A stretch of 64,000 nucleotides of DNA. It comes from Streptomyces diastaticus subsp. diastaticus (GTDB lineage Bacteria; Actinomycetota; Actinomycetes; Streptomycetales; Streptomycetaceae). Both the position numbers and the translations under genes were made by a program. Below are positions 42,932-51,343 of the stretch, one piece after another. The stretch is taken from the NCBI RefSeq assembly GCF_011170125.1, contig NZ_BLLN01000002.1:124001-188000 (forward strand), written 5' to 3'. The notes beneath the pieces are model-generated. The model made no database searches. It was not told where the DNA came from and saw nothing but the letters and a program-made list of their open reading frames with translations. Each line of letters begins with the position of its first letter. The first letter of the stretch is position 1.

Positions 42932-43792
42932 CTACTTCACGTCCACGAAGTCGGCCTTGGAGTTGATGGCCGGCGTGGTGGAGGTCCCCGCGAAACTCCA
43001 GCGCCAGTAGCCGTCCGAGGCGGCCTTGACGGTGGTCTTCAGCGCGCCCTTGGTGCCGCTCTTGACCGTCTTCACGGTCGAGTAGCTCGCGGCGCCCTTC
43101 TTCTTGAACTGGAGCTTCACCGACTGCTTGGTGTAGCCGGCGTACTTCCAGGTGTCCCAGTTGGCACGGGAGAGGGTGCCCTTGACCGTGAGGGTCTTGC
43201 CCTTCTTGACCGGCTCCGGCGTGGCGTTCACGTCCAGCCGGGAGGCGCGCTGGACGCGCGTCTTGGCGCCCTTGTCGTTCCAGACGAAGTCCGACTCGTC
43301 GGCGGCCTGCGCCGCGGTGACCACGTTCCAGCTTCCGGCCAGGTCGTTCACGAGGTCCCACTGCGGGTCGATCGTGACGGTCAGCTTGCAGGTCGAGGTG
43401 GTCGCGCTGGACGCCTTGCAGCTCGCGTACTCCTCGTTCGGCACGATGAGCCAGTCGGCCGTCTCGGGCGTCGAGCCGTGCCAGAGGTAGGTGTAGGCGT
43501 CACCGATGCCGCTGGCGTGCGAGGCGGTGATGCTGACGGTGACGGTCTTCAGCTTGGTGGTGCCGAGGACGATGTCCTTGCCGCCGTTGACGGTGACCTT
43601 GGAGATCTTCGGGGCGGCGGCGGCCTTGAAGCCCTGCCCCTTGACGGTCGCCTTCCCGCCGAACACCGACTGGGCGGTGGGCGGTGCGGGCCGCTCACGG
43701 TCGGGTCCCGGAGCTGCCTGGGCGGCGGCGCCGGTGAGAGCGGACAGGGCCAGGGCGCCGCTGACGACGGCGACGGTGGCACGAATACGCAT
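42932..43792 (-). CDS. Secreted Ig-like/beta-sandwich protein
   Basis: 286 residues with a signal peptide (AVVSGALALSALTGAAAQA). The mature part consists of beta modules, the second resembling bacterial Ig-like repeats: PEPVKKGKTLTVKGTLSRA, KQSVKLQFKKKGAASYSTVKTVKSG and WSFAGTSTTPAINSKADFV. This KGKTLTVKGTL pattern is common in Streptomyces secreted proteins annotated as calcium-binding or hypothetical; no metal site is evident. A pair of cysteines (CKAS...CKLT) may pair. ATG at 43792 follows GGGGAAAG. Confidence 0.78.
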   Translation of the reverse strand: MRIRATVAVVSGALALSALTGAAAQAAPGPDRERPAPPTAQSVFGGKATVKGQGFKAAAAPKISKVTVNGGKDIVLGTTKLKTVTVSITASHASGIGDAYTYLWHGSTPETADWLIVPNEEYASCKASSATTSTCKLTVTIDPQWDLVNDLAGSWNVVTAAQAADESDFVWNDKGAKTRVQRASRLDVNATPEPVKKGKTLTVKGTLSRANWDTWKYAGYTKQSVKLQFKKKGAASYSTVKTVKSGTKGALKTTVKAASDGYWRWSFAGTSTTPAINSKADFVDVK

Positions 43793-43870
43793 GTGTCTTT
43801 CCCCAGGTGGAGAAGGGCCCCCGTGGAGGCCGTCCCCAGACCGCGGCGGCACGAGGCCACCGCGAGGTCT

Positions 43871-43890
43871 GTCGAGTCCCATGACTCGAC
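43871..43890. promoter_or_regulatory. Inverted repeat upstream of the secreted-protein gene
   Basis: GTCGAGT-CCCATG-ACTCGAC, 7-bp arms, about 80 bp upstream of the start at 43792; could be an operator or a leader hairpin. The surrounding 43793-44074 gap shows no gene. Confidence 0.4.
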
Positions 43891-44024
43891 TCGATAGACC
43901 CGGGGGACATGTGAAGGGTTGTAGGACACTGCGACCTTTCTGTGAACAGAGCGGGCCGCGTCCCACCCCGGCCGCACGCGGGCCGGACCTACCCGGCCGG
44001 GCCACGGCGCACCCGCGCCCCGAA

Positions 44025-44070
44025 GCCGCCCGGCCGGTCCTCGCCCCGGGGCGAGGACCGGCCGGGCGGC
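44025..44070. terminator. 46-bp perfect palindrome, terminator
   Basis: 44025-44047 is the exact reverse complement of 44048-44070, 23 bp with no spacer. It begins 4 bp past the stop of the sacsin-like gene, so it is probably its terminator. Confidence 0.7.
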
Positions 44071-44074
44071 GGCG

Positions 44075-47000
44075 TCAGTCGAACCAGCGGTCGCGGGCCA
44101 GTTCGGCGGTGCGGGACAGGTCCTCCAGCAGGGCGGCCACCTCGAAGCGGCGCGGCCACTGGCCCGCCGCCCAGGCGAGGCCGGCGGCGACGCCTTCCAG
44201 GGTGGCGGCGTGCAGGACACCGGACGGGGTGAGGTGCCAGTCCAGTTCGACGCCGTCGGCGAGGAGTTCCTCGTGCTCCCGGTACGAGGCGGGTACGCCG
44301 TCGCCGAGGAGTTCGCGTACGGCGTCCGGCACCGGGTGCTCCACGCCCTCCCCCTCGGGCGACACCCGCACCGACTCCGAGAGCCGCCCCACCTGGAGCA
44401 GCTCGGCGAGGCGGGCGGCCAGCGCCGGGGCCACCGGCAGCAGGGGGCGTCCGGTGGCGAAGGGCAGCAGGTCGGGGGCGTCCGCGACCAGGGCGTCACG
44501 GGCGTCCACCACCTCCACCATCCCGTCGGTCACGGCCCGCAGCTCGTCCGGCAGCGTCACCTCGTCCGGGTCCAGCCCGGCCAGCAGGCCGTACAGCGCG
44601 TGCAGGTGACGGGTGGAGACCTCACGGTCCGGGTCGGCCAGGCGGTCCAGGAGTTCGGCGGCGCCGCCCGGCTCGTCGAGCAGGGCGGCGGCGGTGGTGC
44701 GCACCCCGAGGGCGCGCAGCACCAGCGCGTCGTCGAAACCGGCCGCGTCCACCTCGTCGTACAACCCGGCCAGCAGCGCGTCGCCCGAGGCGGCGCGCAG
44801 ACCTGCCGGGCGGCGGCCGTCGAGGACGGGGTGTCCGCGCAGCCACCACGCGGTGTAGGGGCGGACCGACTCGGTGGTGCCGTCGGGCAGCAGCACGCGT
44901 ACCGGCTGGGTGAGGGCGTCGCGCAGCGGCGGCCGGGAGAGCAGGGCGAGCGCCTCGGGCCAGCGGTCGTCGTCGACCAGGTCGAGATCGCGGACGGCGG
45001 TGATCTCGGTGGCGACCGGCGGCACGGGCCCCTCGGGGAGGCGGTCCAGCACGTCCTCGCACCACACGTCGACGGCGTCGAGCAGCCCCGCGTCGTCCGG
45101 CTCGGCGAAGTCGCTGTCACGCGGCTCCAGTTCATCGGGGTCGAGGACGACGTCCGTGGCGCGTACGAGCGTGAAGCGGGCCAGCACGCCGCAGGCGGCC
45201 AGCGGCTGCTCGCCCCACCGCCCGGCCCACTCCTCGTCCACCGCGGCGAGTTCGCCCTCCCGCATGACGGAGGCGAACTCTCCGCCGGGCAGAACCAGTT
45301 CGCCGGCGGGCGACAGTTCGCCGTCCTCGTCGGGCAGGGCGAGGGCGCCGAGCCAGGGCTCATCGCCGGGGGCCAGGTCGGCGTCCCGGACCAACGTCAG
45401 GACCAGCTCGGCCAGTTCCTCGGCGTCGGGGGCGTCGTCGCGCAGCGCGTACCCGTCGCCCTCCAGCGACTCGGCGACGGCCGCGCGCACCTGCGGCGTA
45501 CGGAGCACGGCGCGGGGCGTGGCCGGGAGCGCGCCCAGCTTCTCCAGGAGCGGGTGGGCGGCCTCGGGGTGGGCGACCTTCAGGCCGAGACGGGCCAGCG
45601 CCGAGGGCCGCGGCCCGTCCTCGGCCGGGCCCGGCAGCAGCACCTGCCGCGGGCTGCCGGCCGTCGCCCCGGCCGCCAGCGGCACCGGCAGCCCCTGGAG
45701 GCGGTCGGGGTCGACCCCGGCGAGGCTGTCGTACAGGCGGTACCACCACGCCGGGGAGCGCTCGACCCCGGCCAGCCGGTCGATCGCCTCGCCCAGCGAC
45801 AGACGGCCGACGCCCAGGGTGCGCAGCTCGGGACGGCGCTCCAGCCCGGCGGGCAGCAGCGTCGGCAGGACCTCGGCGAGGACGCGTACGGTCGCCTCCC
45901 CGGCCCCCTCCACCAGTTCGGCCTCGATCGGCCGCAGCGCCTCCGGCCGGTCGGCCCGCAGCAGCGGGACGTCGGTGTCGTCGGTGTCGGCCTCCTCCCG
46001 CGGCCCGGCCGGCGGCAGCGCGGGCGCCAGGAAGGCGGTGCGCGGCAGCAGCTCCAGTACGGCGGCGCGTACGGCACCGTCCACGGCGGCCTGACCCAGC
46101 GGGCCCGGCACCAGGCCCACGACGTCCGGGCTCACCGGGCGCCACGCGCCGAGCAGCCCGGCGTACGCCTCGGCGGCGCGCGCCACCAGGAAGTCGGTGA
46201 GCGGGCCGGGAGCGACGTGGCGGCGGGCGGTGTCCAGCGGGAAGGAGGCGATGAGCAGGGCGGGCACGCCCAGCGGCTCGTCGCTGGGCGTCGGGGCGTG
46301 GACGACGGGGGCGGTCGCCGGTCGGGCCGGGGCCCCCTCGGCGTCCACCGGCACCGCCCACACCACCGACCAGAACGGCCGCAGCCGCTCCTCGACGGGG
46401 CGGTCGGCCAGCAGGGCCGCGTCGAGCGGCCCGTCGGCGGCGGCGGTGCGCCAGCGACGCGTCTCGCCGGGGGTCCCGGCGCTCGTGGCGTCCCCCGCCG
46501 TCTCCTCGATCACGACGTACGGCGGCTCGTCGCGGCGGCGCAGCACGCGCGTCCCCCCGGGCGTCTCCACCGCGATCTCGCTCAGGCCCGGCAGGGCGAG
46601 CAGCAGCGAGTCGTCCACGGCGGCGAGCAGCCGTTCGGCCAGGTCGTGGGCGGCCGCGTCCCGCAGCGGAAGCACCACCACCGTGTCGTACCCCTCGGGC
46701 GGGCCGCCCTCGGCGGCGAAGGGGAGCCGGAGCAGCGGGACGTGGTCGTCGCGCCGGATCAGTTCGTCGCCGAGGCCGGGACTGTGCCGGGCCACCTCGC
46801 GGGCCGCCTCACGCGCCTGCGCCAGGTCCCAGCGGACGCCGCCGGTGCGGCTGAGGACCGCCGGTTCGTCGCTCACCGCGAGGACGGCGGCGAACCCGAC
46901 GCCGAACCGGCCGACGCTCGGCCGCGCCTCGGCGCCCGGGCGCTTGGCGGAGGCGCGGAGCGTCGACAGGGACTCGACGCCGGTGGCGTCGAGGGGGGCG

Positions 47001-47278
47001 CCCGTGTTGGCCGCCGCCAGGACGTGCGTGTCCGCGCTCTCGTGGAGGGTCAGGCGCAGCCGGCCCGCCACGCCCGCGCGGGCTGCCGCGTCCGCGGCGT
47101 TCTGGGCCAGTTCCACGACGAGGCGGTCACGGTAGCCGCCGAGGACCAGGTCCTCCTCGGCGTTGGCGTCCTCGCGGAACCTGGCCGGGGAGGCGGCCCA
47201 CGAGTCCAGCACGGTCCGCCGGCGGCGGGCGGTACCGAAGGGGTCCGTGCCCTCCTGGGCGGGGGTGGGGTGGGTCAC
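44075..47278 (-). CDS. Large sacsin/Hsp90-like ATPase-domain protein
   Basis: 1067 residues. The N-terminal 300 residues carry a GHKL-type (Hsp90/histidine kinase) ATP site: VVELAQNAADAAARAG with the N-box asparagine, PLDATGVESLSTLRASAK, and GRFGVGFAAVLAVSDE as the G-box. This matches the sacsin N-terminal ATP-binding-like domain. The remaining 750 residues are leucine- and acid-rich and have no recognised domain. GTG at 47278 follows GAGGAGCGACC. Single gene with a terminator after it. It may be a chaperone-like protein; role unknown. Confidence 0.85.
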   Translation of the reverse strand: MTHPTPAQEGTDPFGTARRRRTVLDSWAASPARFREDANAEEDLVLGGYRDRLVVELAQNAADAAARAGVAGRLRLTLHESADTHVLAAANTGAPLDATGVESLSTLRASAKRPGAEARPSVGRFGVGFAAVLAVSDEPAVLSRTGGVRWDLAQAREAAREVARHSPGLGDELIRRDDHVPLLRLPFAAEGGPPEGYDTVVVLPLRDAAAHDLAERLLAAVDDSLLLALPGLSEIAVETPGGTRVLRRRDEPPYVVIEETAGDATSAGTPGETRRWRTAAADGPLDAALLADRPVEERLRPFWSVVWAVPVDAEGAPARPATAPVVHAPTPSDEPLGVPALLIASFPLDTARRHVAPGPLTDFLVARAAEAYAGLLGAWRPVSPDVVGLVPGPLGQAAVDGAVRAAVLELLPRTAFLAPALPPAGPREEADTDDTDVPLLRADRPEALRPIEAELVEGAGEATVRVLAEVLPTLLPAGLERRPELRTLGVGRLSLGEAIDRLAGVERSPAWWYRLYDSLAGVDPDRLQGLPVPLAAGATAGSPRQVLLPGPAEDGPRPSALARLGLKVAHPEAAHPLLEKLGALPATPRAVLRTPQVRAAVAESLEGDGYALRDDAPDAEELAELVLTLVRDADLAPGDEPWLGALALPDEDGELSPAGELVLPGGEFASVMREGELAAVDEEWAGRWGEQPLAACGVLARFTLVRATDVVLDPDELEPRDSDFAEPDDAGLLDAVDVWCEDVLDRLPEGPVPPVATEITAVRDLDLVDDDRWPEALALLSRPPLRDALTQPVRVLLPDGTTESVRPYTAWWLRGHPVLDGRRPAGLRAASGDALLAGLYDEVDAAGFDDALVLRALGVRTTAAALLDEPGGAAELLDRLADPDREVSTRHLHALYGLLAGLDPDEVTLPDELRAVTDGMVEVVDARDALVADAPDLLPFATGRPLLPVAPALAARLAELLQVGRLSESVRVSPEGEGVEHPVPDAVRELLGDGVPASYREHEELLADGVELDWHLTPSGVLHAATLEGVAAGLAWAAGQWPRRFEVAALLEDLSRTAELARDRWFD

Positions 47279-47475
47279 GGTCGCTCCTCGGGGACTGGGC
47301 TGCGCCTGCTGATCGGGGCAAGCGTGCCTCGGGAGCGGGGGGCGCTCCAAATGAGGGGGCGCTTTCCCCGTGGCCGTCCGGGTGACGGAATCCCGCCCGG
47401 CGCGGCCCGCTCGGCTCCCGGTTCACGCCGGCACCCGGTCACCGGGCGGGAGCCGCCGCACGGCCGGGCCGCTGC

Positions 47476-48687
47476 TCACCGCCCGCCGGCGCTGAGACCG
47501 TACGCGGGCAGGGCGACGTCTTCGGCCTTGCTGAACTGCGCGGCGAGCAGGTCACGCATCGGCCGGCGCTGCATCTGCCGCATGGAGAGGTCCCGCAGGC
47601 GGATGCCCAGCCGGGTCGAGGGCGCGTATCCCGAGGTGCCGCCCGGCGGGAGCCGCTGGGCCCGGCGCACGTAGGGGCGCATGACCTCGTCGTAGCGGCC
47701 GAAGGCCGTGCGGTGGTCGCCCCCGGCGGCGGCGAGTTCACCGGCGAGGACGTAGGCGCCGACCAGGGCCAGGCTGGTGCCGAGGCCGGTGAGCGGGGTC
47801 GCGCAGTAGCCGGCGTCGCCCAGGAGCGCCACACGCCCGCGCGACCAGCGGTCGAGGCGCACCTGGCCCATCGAGTCGAAGAAGAAGTCCGTGGCGCCAC
47901 GCATGGCGCGCAGCAGCCGTGGTGCCTCCCAGCCGACGCCGGCGAAGCGCTCGGCCACGAGTTCCCGCTGGGCGGCGGTGTCGCGGCGGTCGTAGCTGAG
48001 CGGAGGCGAGCGGAAACTGAGTCCGGCCTTGATCTCGCCGGGGATCCGGCCGGGCCGTGCGGAGGCGACCAGGCCGCCGGGGGCGTTGTGCATCCGGTAC
48101 CAGCCGTCGAGGTCCAGGTCGTCGACGGCGGTGAACCAGGTCGTGTACAGGCCGAGCGGGTGGACGGACTCCCGCTCCGGGCCGAAGGCCAGCGCGCGGA
48201 TCACGGAATGCGGTCCGTCCGCGCCGACCACCAGCCCGAACCGGCGCGCGGCGGCCTTCTCGAAGGTGACGGTGACCGCGTTCGCCTCCTGCTCGATCCC
48301 GGTGACGGTGTCGTCGAACAGGTACTCCGTCCCCGGCGAGGTGGCCTCGTACAGGAGACGGGCGAGATCGCCGCGGAGGATCTCGATCTCGGAGACGATG
48401 CCCTCGCCACCGAAGCTGTCGGCCGGCATCCGCGCGGTGATCCGGCCGGCCGCGTCGACCAGCGCGAAGCCGCGTTGGTCCACGCTCATCGCCCTGGCCC
48501 GGCCCATCAGGCCCATCCGCTCGATCACCGTGCGGCCGGCGCCGCGCAGGTCCACGGTCTGCCCGCCCGGCCGTGGCTCCGGCGCGCGCTCCACGAGCGT
48601 GACCGCGAAGCCCCCCTCGCGTAGCCAGTACGCCAGCGCCGGCCCCGCGATCCCGGCGCCGCAGATGAGTATCTCGTCGTTCCGCAT
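47476..48687 (-). CDS. FAD-dependent monooxygenase
   Basis: 403 residues of the class A flavoprotein monooxygenases (PHBH/TetX-like). The FAD Rossmann motif is ILICGAGIAGPALAYWLREGG at residue 6; the DG motif is LVVGADGPHSVIR and the ribityl-binding motif is GRVALLGDAGYCATPLTGLGTSLA. It is likely to hydroxylate an aromatic or polyketide-like compound or inactivate an antibiotic. ATG at 48687 is taken as a leaderless start: TACCTT lies 6 nt before it and TTGCGC a further 17 bp upstream. Divergent from the GntR-TetR regulator. Confidence 0.9.
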   Translation of the reverse strand: MRNDEILICGAGIAGPALAYWLREGGFAVTLVERAPEPRPGGQTVDLRGAGRTVIERMGLMGRARAMSVDQRGFALVDAAGRITARMPADSFGGEGIVSEIEILRGDLARLLYEATSPGTEYLFDDTVTGIEQEANAVTVTFEKAAARRFGLVVGADGPHSVIRALAFGPERESVHPLGLYTTWFTAVDDLDLDGWYRMHNAPGGLVASARPGRIPGEIKAGLSFRSPPLSYDRRDTAAQRELVAERFAGVGWEAPRLLRAMRGATDFFFDSMGQVRLDRWSRGRVALLGDAGYCATPLTGLGTSLALVGAYVLAGELAAAGGDHRTAFGRYDEVMRPYVRRAQRLPPGGTSGYAPSTRLGIRLRDLSMRQMQRRPMRDLLAAQFSKAEDVALPAYGLSAGGR

Positions 48688-48693
48688 GGCGCG

Positions 48694-48722
48694 AAGGTAC
48701 GCCGTACGCACCTAGTGCGCAA
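48694..48722 (-). promoter_or_regulatory. Leaderless promoter of the monooxygenase gene
   Basis: On the minus strand TTGCGC (48722-48717), 17-bp spacer, TACCTT (48699-48694), 6 nt, ATG. Operator copy a lies in the spacer and over the -35. Confidence 0.65.
48707..48719. promoter_or_regulatory. Operator copy a (CGCAC-CTA-GTGCG)
   Basis: Palindrome with 5-bp arms, between the -10 and -35 of the monooxygenase promoter. It is one base longer at the centre than the other copies. Confidence 0.6.
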
Positions 48723-48761
48723 GCCTCAACGGCCGCCCGCACGAGGCTTGTTGCGGTGTTA

Positions 48762-48773
48762 CGCACTAGTGCA
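48762..48773. promoter_or_regulatory. Operator copy b (CGCACTAGTGCA)
   Basis: One change from the perfect palindrome CGCACTAGTGCG, midway between the divergent genes. Confidence 0.6.
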
Positions 48774-48842
48774 CCGAGCCCACGTGGAGACCCCGCTCGT
48801 GAAGATCTCCCGACTCCGACCACTAGGATGAGGGCGGCCAAG

Positions 48843-48854
48843 CGCACTAGTACG
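48843..48854. promoter_or_regulatory. Operator copy c (CGCACTAGTACG)
   Basis: One change from the perfect palindrome; its end touches the ribosome site of the regulator gene, so binding could block the gene's own expression. Confidence 0.6.
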
Positions 48855-48865
48855 GAGGGGTGTCC

Positions 48866-49831
48866 GTGGGCGGACAGAGCGCGCCGCGTTACAGCGGGAT
48901 CGCCGCCGTGTTGCGGCGGCGGATCGAGACGGGTGAACTCGCGCCGGGCGATCGTGTGCCCTCGACCCGCGAGATCACCCGGCGGTGGGGCGTCGCGATG
49001 GCGACCGCGACCAAAGCACTCACCGAGCTGCGCCGCGAGGGCCTGGTCCGCGCCGTTCCCGGCGTCGGGACCGTCGTGGCGCCCCGGGACCGCCCGGCCC
49101 GTCCCGCCCGCCCCGCGGCCCCGCCCCACCGGGGCGGACCGTCCGGGGCGTCCTCCGACCCGGCGGCGCTCACGCTCGGACGGATCGTCGCCGCCGCTGT
49201 CACGGTCGCCGACGCGGAGGGGCTGGCCGCGGTCTCGATGCGCCGGGTGGCGGCCGAGCTCGGGGCGGCCACGATGTCGCTCTACCGGCACGTGGCCGAC
49301 AAGGACGACCTGCTGACGCGGATGATGGACAGGGTCGTCGCGGAACGTCCGTTGCCCTCCGACCGCCCGGAGAGCTGGCGGGAGGCGGTCGAGTTGGCGG
49401 TCCGGCAGTTCTGGGACCTGTTCCGCCGGCACCCGTGGCTCGCAGCGGCACTGTCGGTGACCCGCCCGCAGATGATCACCACGGCGCTGCCGTACAGCGA
49501 GTGGGTCCTCGCCACCCTGCACGAACAGGGGCTCGACCCTCGGACCGCCTTCACCGCGCACCTCATGCTGCTCAACCACGCCCGGGGCACCGCCATCCAC
49601 CTGGAGACGGAACGGGAGGCCGAGGCGGACAGCGGGCTCGGCAGCGAGGAGTGGATGGACACCCAGGAGCCCGCACTGATGGCGATTCTCGCCGGCGGCG
49701 GCTTCCCCGAGCTGTCCCGCCTCACCACGACCGGTTTCGAACTCGACCTCGACGCGCTCTTCGAGTTCGGCCTCCGCCGCCTCCTCGACGGCCTCGGCGT
49801 CCTCCTCGGGGAGACTCCTCAGCCGTCTTGA
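48866..49831 (+). CDS. GntR-TetR fusion transcriptional regulator
   Basis: 321 residues with two DNA-binding domains. Residues about 8-72 are a GntR winged helix (YSGIAAVLRRRIETGELAPGDRVPSTREITRRWGVAMATATKALTELRREGLVR). After a Pro/Arg-rich linker, residues about 98-150 are a TetR helix-turn-helix (ADAEGLAAVSMRRVAAELGAATMSLYRHVADKDDLL), followed by a TetR_C ligand domain. Start GTG 48866 is set by GGAGG 7 bases upstream; GTG 48860 is too close to it. Divergent from the monooxygenase, with three operators between them, so it likely controls both. Confidence 0.9.
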   Translation: MGGQSAPRYSGIAAVLRRRIETGELAPGDRVPSTREITRRWGVAMATATKALTELRREGLVRAVPGVGTVVAPRDRPARPARPAAPPHRGGPSGASSDPAALTLGRIVAAAVTVADAEGLAAVSMRRVAAELGAATMSLYRHVADKDDLLTRMMDRVVAERPLPSDRPESWREAVELAVRQFWDLFRRHPWLAAALSVTRPQMITTALPYSEWVLATLHEQGLDPRTAFTAHLMLLNHARGTAIHLETEREAEADSGLGSEEWMDTQEPALMAILAGGGFPELSRLTTTGFELDLDALFEFGLRRLLDGLGVLLGETPQPS

Positions 49832-50108
49832 CCCGTAGCGCCGCCGACGCGCCTGACCGGGCGGACGCCCCTCGTGCGCGGTGTCCACGACCTCGGTGCG
49901 TGACGTTCGACGCGGTGGCCGAAGGGCTTCGCGGCGGAGCCGCCCCGCCCTTCGGCCGGTGCGGTGCGTGCGTGCCGGGCACCGCGGGTGGCCGTGCCGG
50001 ACTGTGAAGACCCCCTGGCCAGGGCCTGCCGACGGATCTTCGCGGGCCCGCGACGCCTGGCACGCGCTCTCGCCGCAGGCTGTGCCACGAGGATCCGCCG
50101 GACAGGCC
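49832..50108. repeat. Intergenic element with a copy near 29.5 kb
   Basis: 277 bp between the convergent regulator and DUF3027 genes, holding the second copy of the element described at 29397-29604. The blocks at 49951-50022 and 50055-50072 match, in reverse order relative to the first copy. No gene is evident. Confidence 0.45.
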
Positions 50109-50969
50109 CTAGTCCAGCGGCAGCGCGTCGAGCCGGGTCTCGTCCAGGGCAGGAGCCGGCGGGCGGGGAGGAGTGGGCATGACGGCCGCCTCCGAGTGGC
50201 CCCCGCACCCGTAGGCGAGCGAGACGACGTGCCCGTCGGCGGGCGAGTAGGCGTTGGCGCAGATCCCGAAGGCCTGCCGGAGCGACCCGGCCAGCGGCAG
50301 CAGGAACCCGCAGCTCACGCAGGGTGCCGGCGCGGCCTGGGCCATCGCCGACTCGGCCCCGTACTCCGCGTCCCAGCGCTCGGCCGCCTCAAGGAGCCCG
50401 TAGCGCGAGAGGACGCGGGAGCGGCGCAGCCCCAGTTCCTCGGCGACGGAGGTGACGGTGCCGCGCTCGGGGGCGAGTGGCAGGTCGGCGGGCGGGCCGG
50501 CGGAGAGTGAGGCGTCCTCGGCCTCGGCCAGTTCGGCCATGTCGGCGGAGACGGCCGAGTTGGGCGGCGGCTCCTCGTCGGCGATCCAGCCGGGTTCGAG
50601 GCGCAGGTCGTCGGCCTCGGTGGGGAGCAGGTCGCCGGGGCCGAGGTCGCCGGGGCGCAGCCGCTCGCTCCACGGCACCCACTCGGGGGCGAGGAGGGCG
50701 TCGGGACCGGGCAGCAGCACGGACTCGTCGACGGTGACGTACCTGGCGCGGGAGGCCCGGGCGACGGTGACGGCCCAACGCCAGCCCCGGTAGCCGGGGT
50801 CGTGGCAGGCGAAGTAGTGGGTGGCGACGCGGTCCCCGTCGGCGGTGACCGCGAGGTGCTCGCCGACCACCCCGGGTGCGGCGGTCTCCTCGGCCACGGC
50901 CCGGGCGAGGTCGACCGCCTCGGCGCACAAGCGGTCGGGGGTGCGGCTTCGCGTTGTCGCTGCGCTCAC
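50109..50969 (-). CDS. DUF3027 protein
   Basis: 286 residues of the actinobacterial DUF3027 family: ADGDRVATHYFACHDPGYRGWRWAVTVARASRA, LLAPEWVPWSERLRPGDLGPGDLLPT, and the C-terminal CVSCGFLLPLAGSLRQAFGICANAYSPADG with a zinc-ribbon-like CxxC and another cysteine. Possibly DNA- or zinc-binding; function unknown. GTG at 50969 has only a distant GGAGAG site, so the start is uncertain. Confidence 0.85.
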   Translation of the reverse strand: MSAATTRSRTPDRLCAEAVDLARAVAEETAAPGVVGEHLAVTADGDRVATHYFACHDPGYRGWRWAVTVARASRARYVTVDESVLLPGPDALLAPEWVPWSERLRPGDLGPGDLLPTEADDLRLEPGWIADEEPPPNSAVSADMAELAEAEDASLSAGPPADLPLAPERGTVTSVAEELGLRRSRVLSRYGLLEAAERWDAEYGAESAMAQAAPAPCVSCGFLLPLAGSLRQAFGICANAYSPADGHVVSLAYGCGGHSEAAVMPTPPRPPAPALDETRLDALPLD

Positions 50970-51343
50970 AGGTATCGCTTCTCTCCTACGCCGTCTCACG
51001 AGTCGCATGCGGCGGGGACGGGGAGCGGACGGAGCGGACCGAGGGGCCGCGTCGACGTCCGCGCCCGGCCGTCCAGGGCACGCCCCCGCGATCCGTTCCG
51101 GGGGATCGCGAAGAGGCGCGCGGCCAGGAGCTACCGCCGCAGGCGCGTGAGTGCACGCTACCCTCTCGCGGCCTCGTCTCCCACACCGACGTGGGAAGCC
51201 GGGCCGCTCAGGGGCCTCGGCGGCGCGTCGCGAAGGCCCCGTGAGCTGCCCGTCGGGGCCCCGGTGCGGCCCGGCTTCCGCCACAGGGGTTGGCTCGGGA
51301 CGCATCGGGTCATACTCGGCCCACCAGGGGGCACTATGACCAC
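50970..51343. other. 374-bp divergent intergenic region, no gene seen
   Basis: Between DUF3027 (minus) and the MFS gene (plus). It should hold the promoters of both; TACTCGG and CTATGAC near 51313 and 51334 are weak candidates. No frame has a ribosome site. Confidence 0.5.

Noticed and set aside
44210..47674. 1154-residue open frame on the plus strand opposite the sacsin-like gene
   Set aside because: Same reason: shadow of the real gene, which has a domain, a ribosome site and a terminator.
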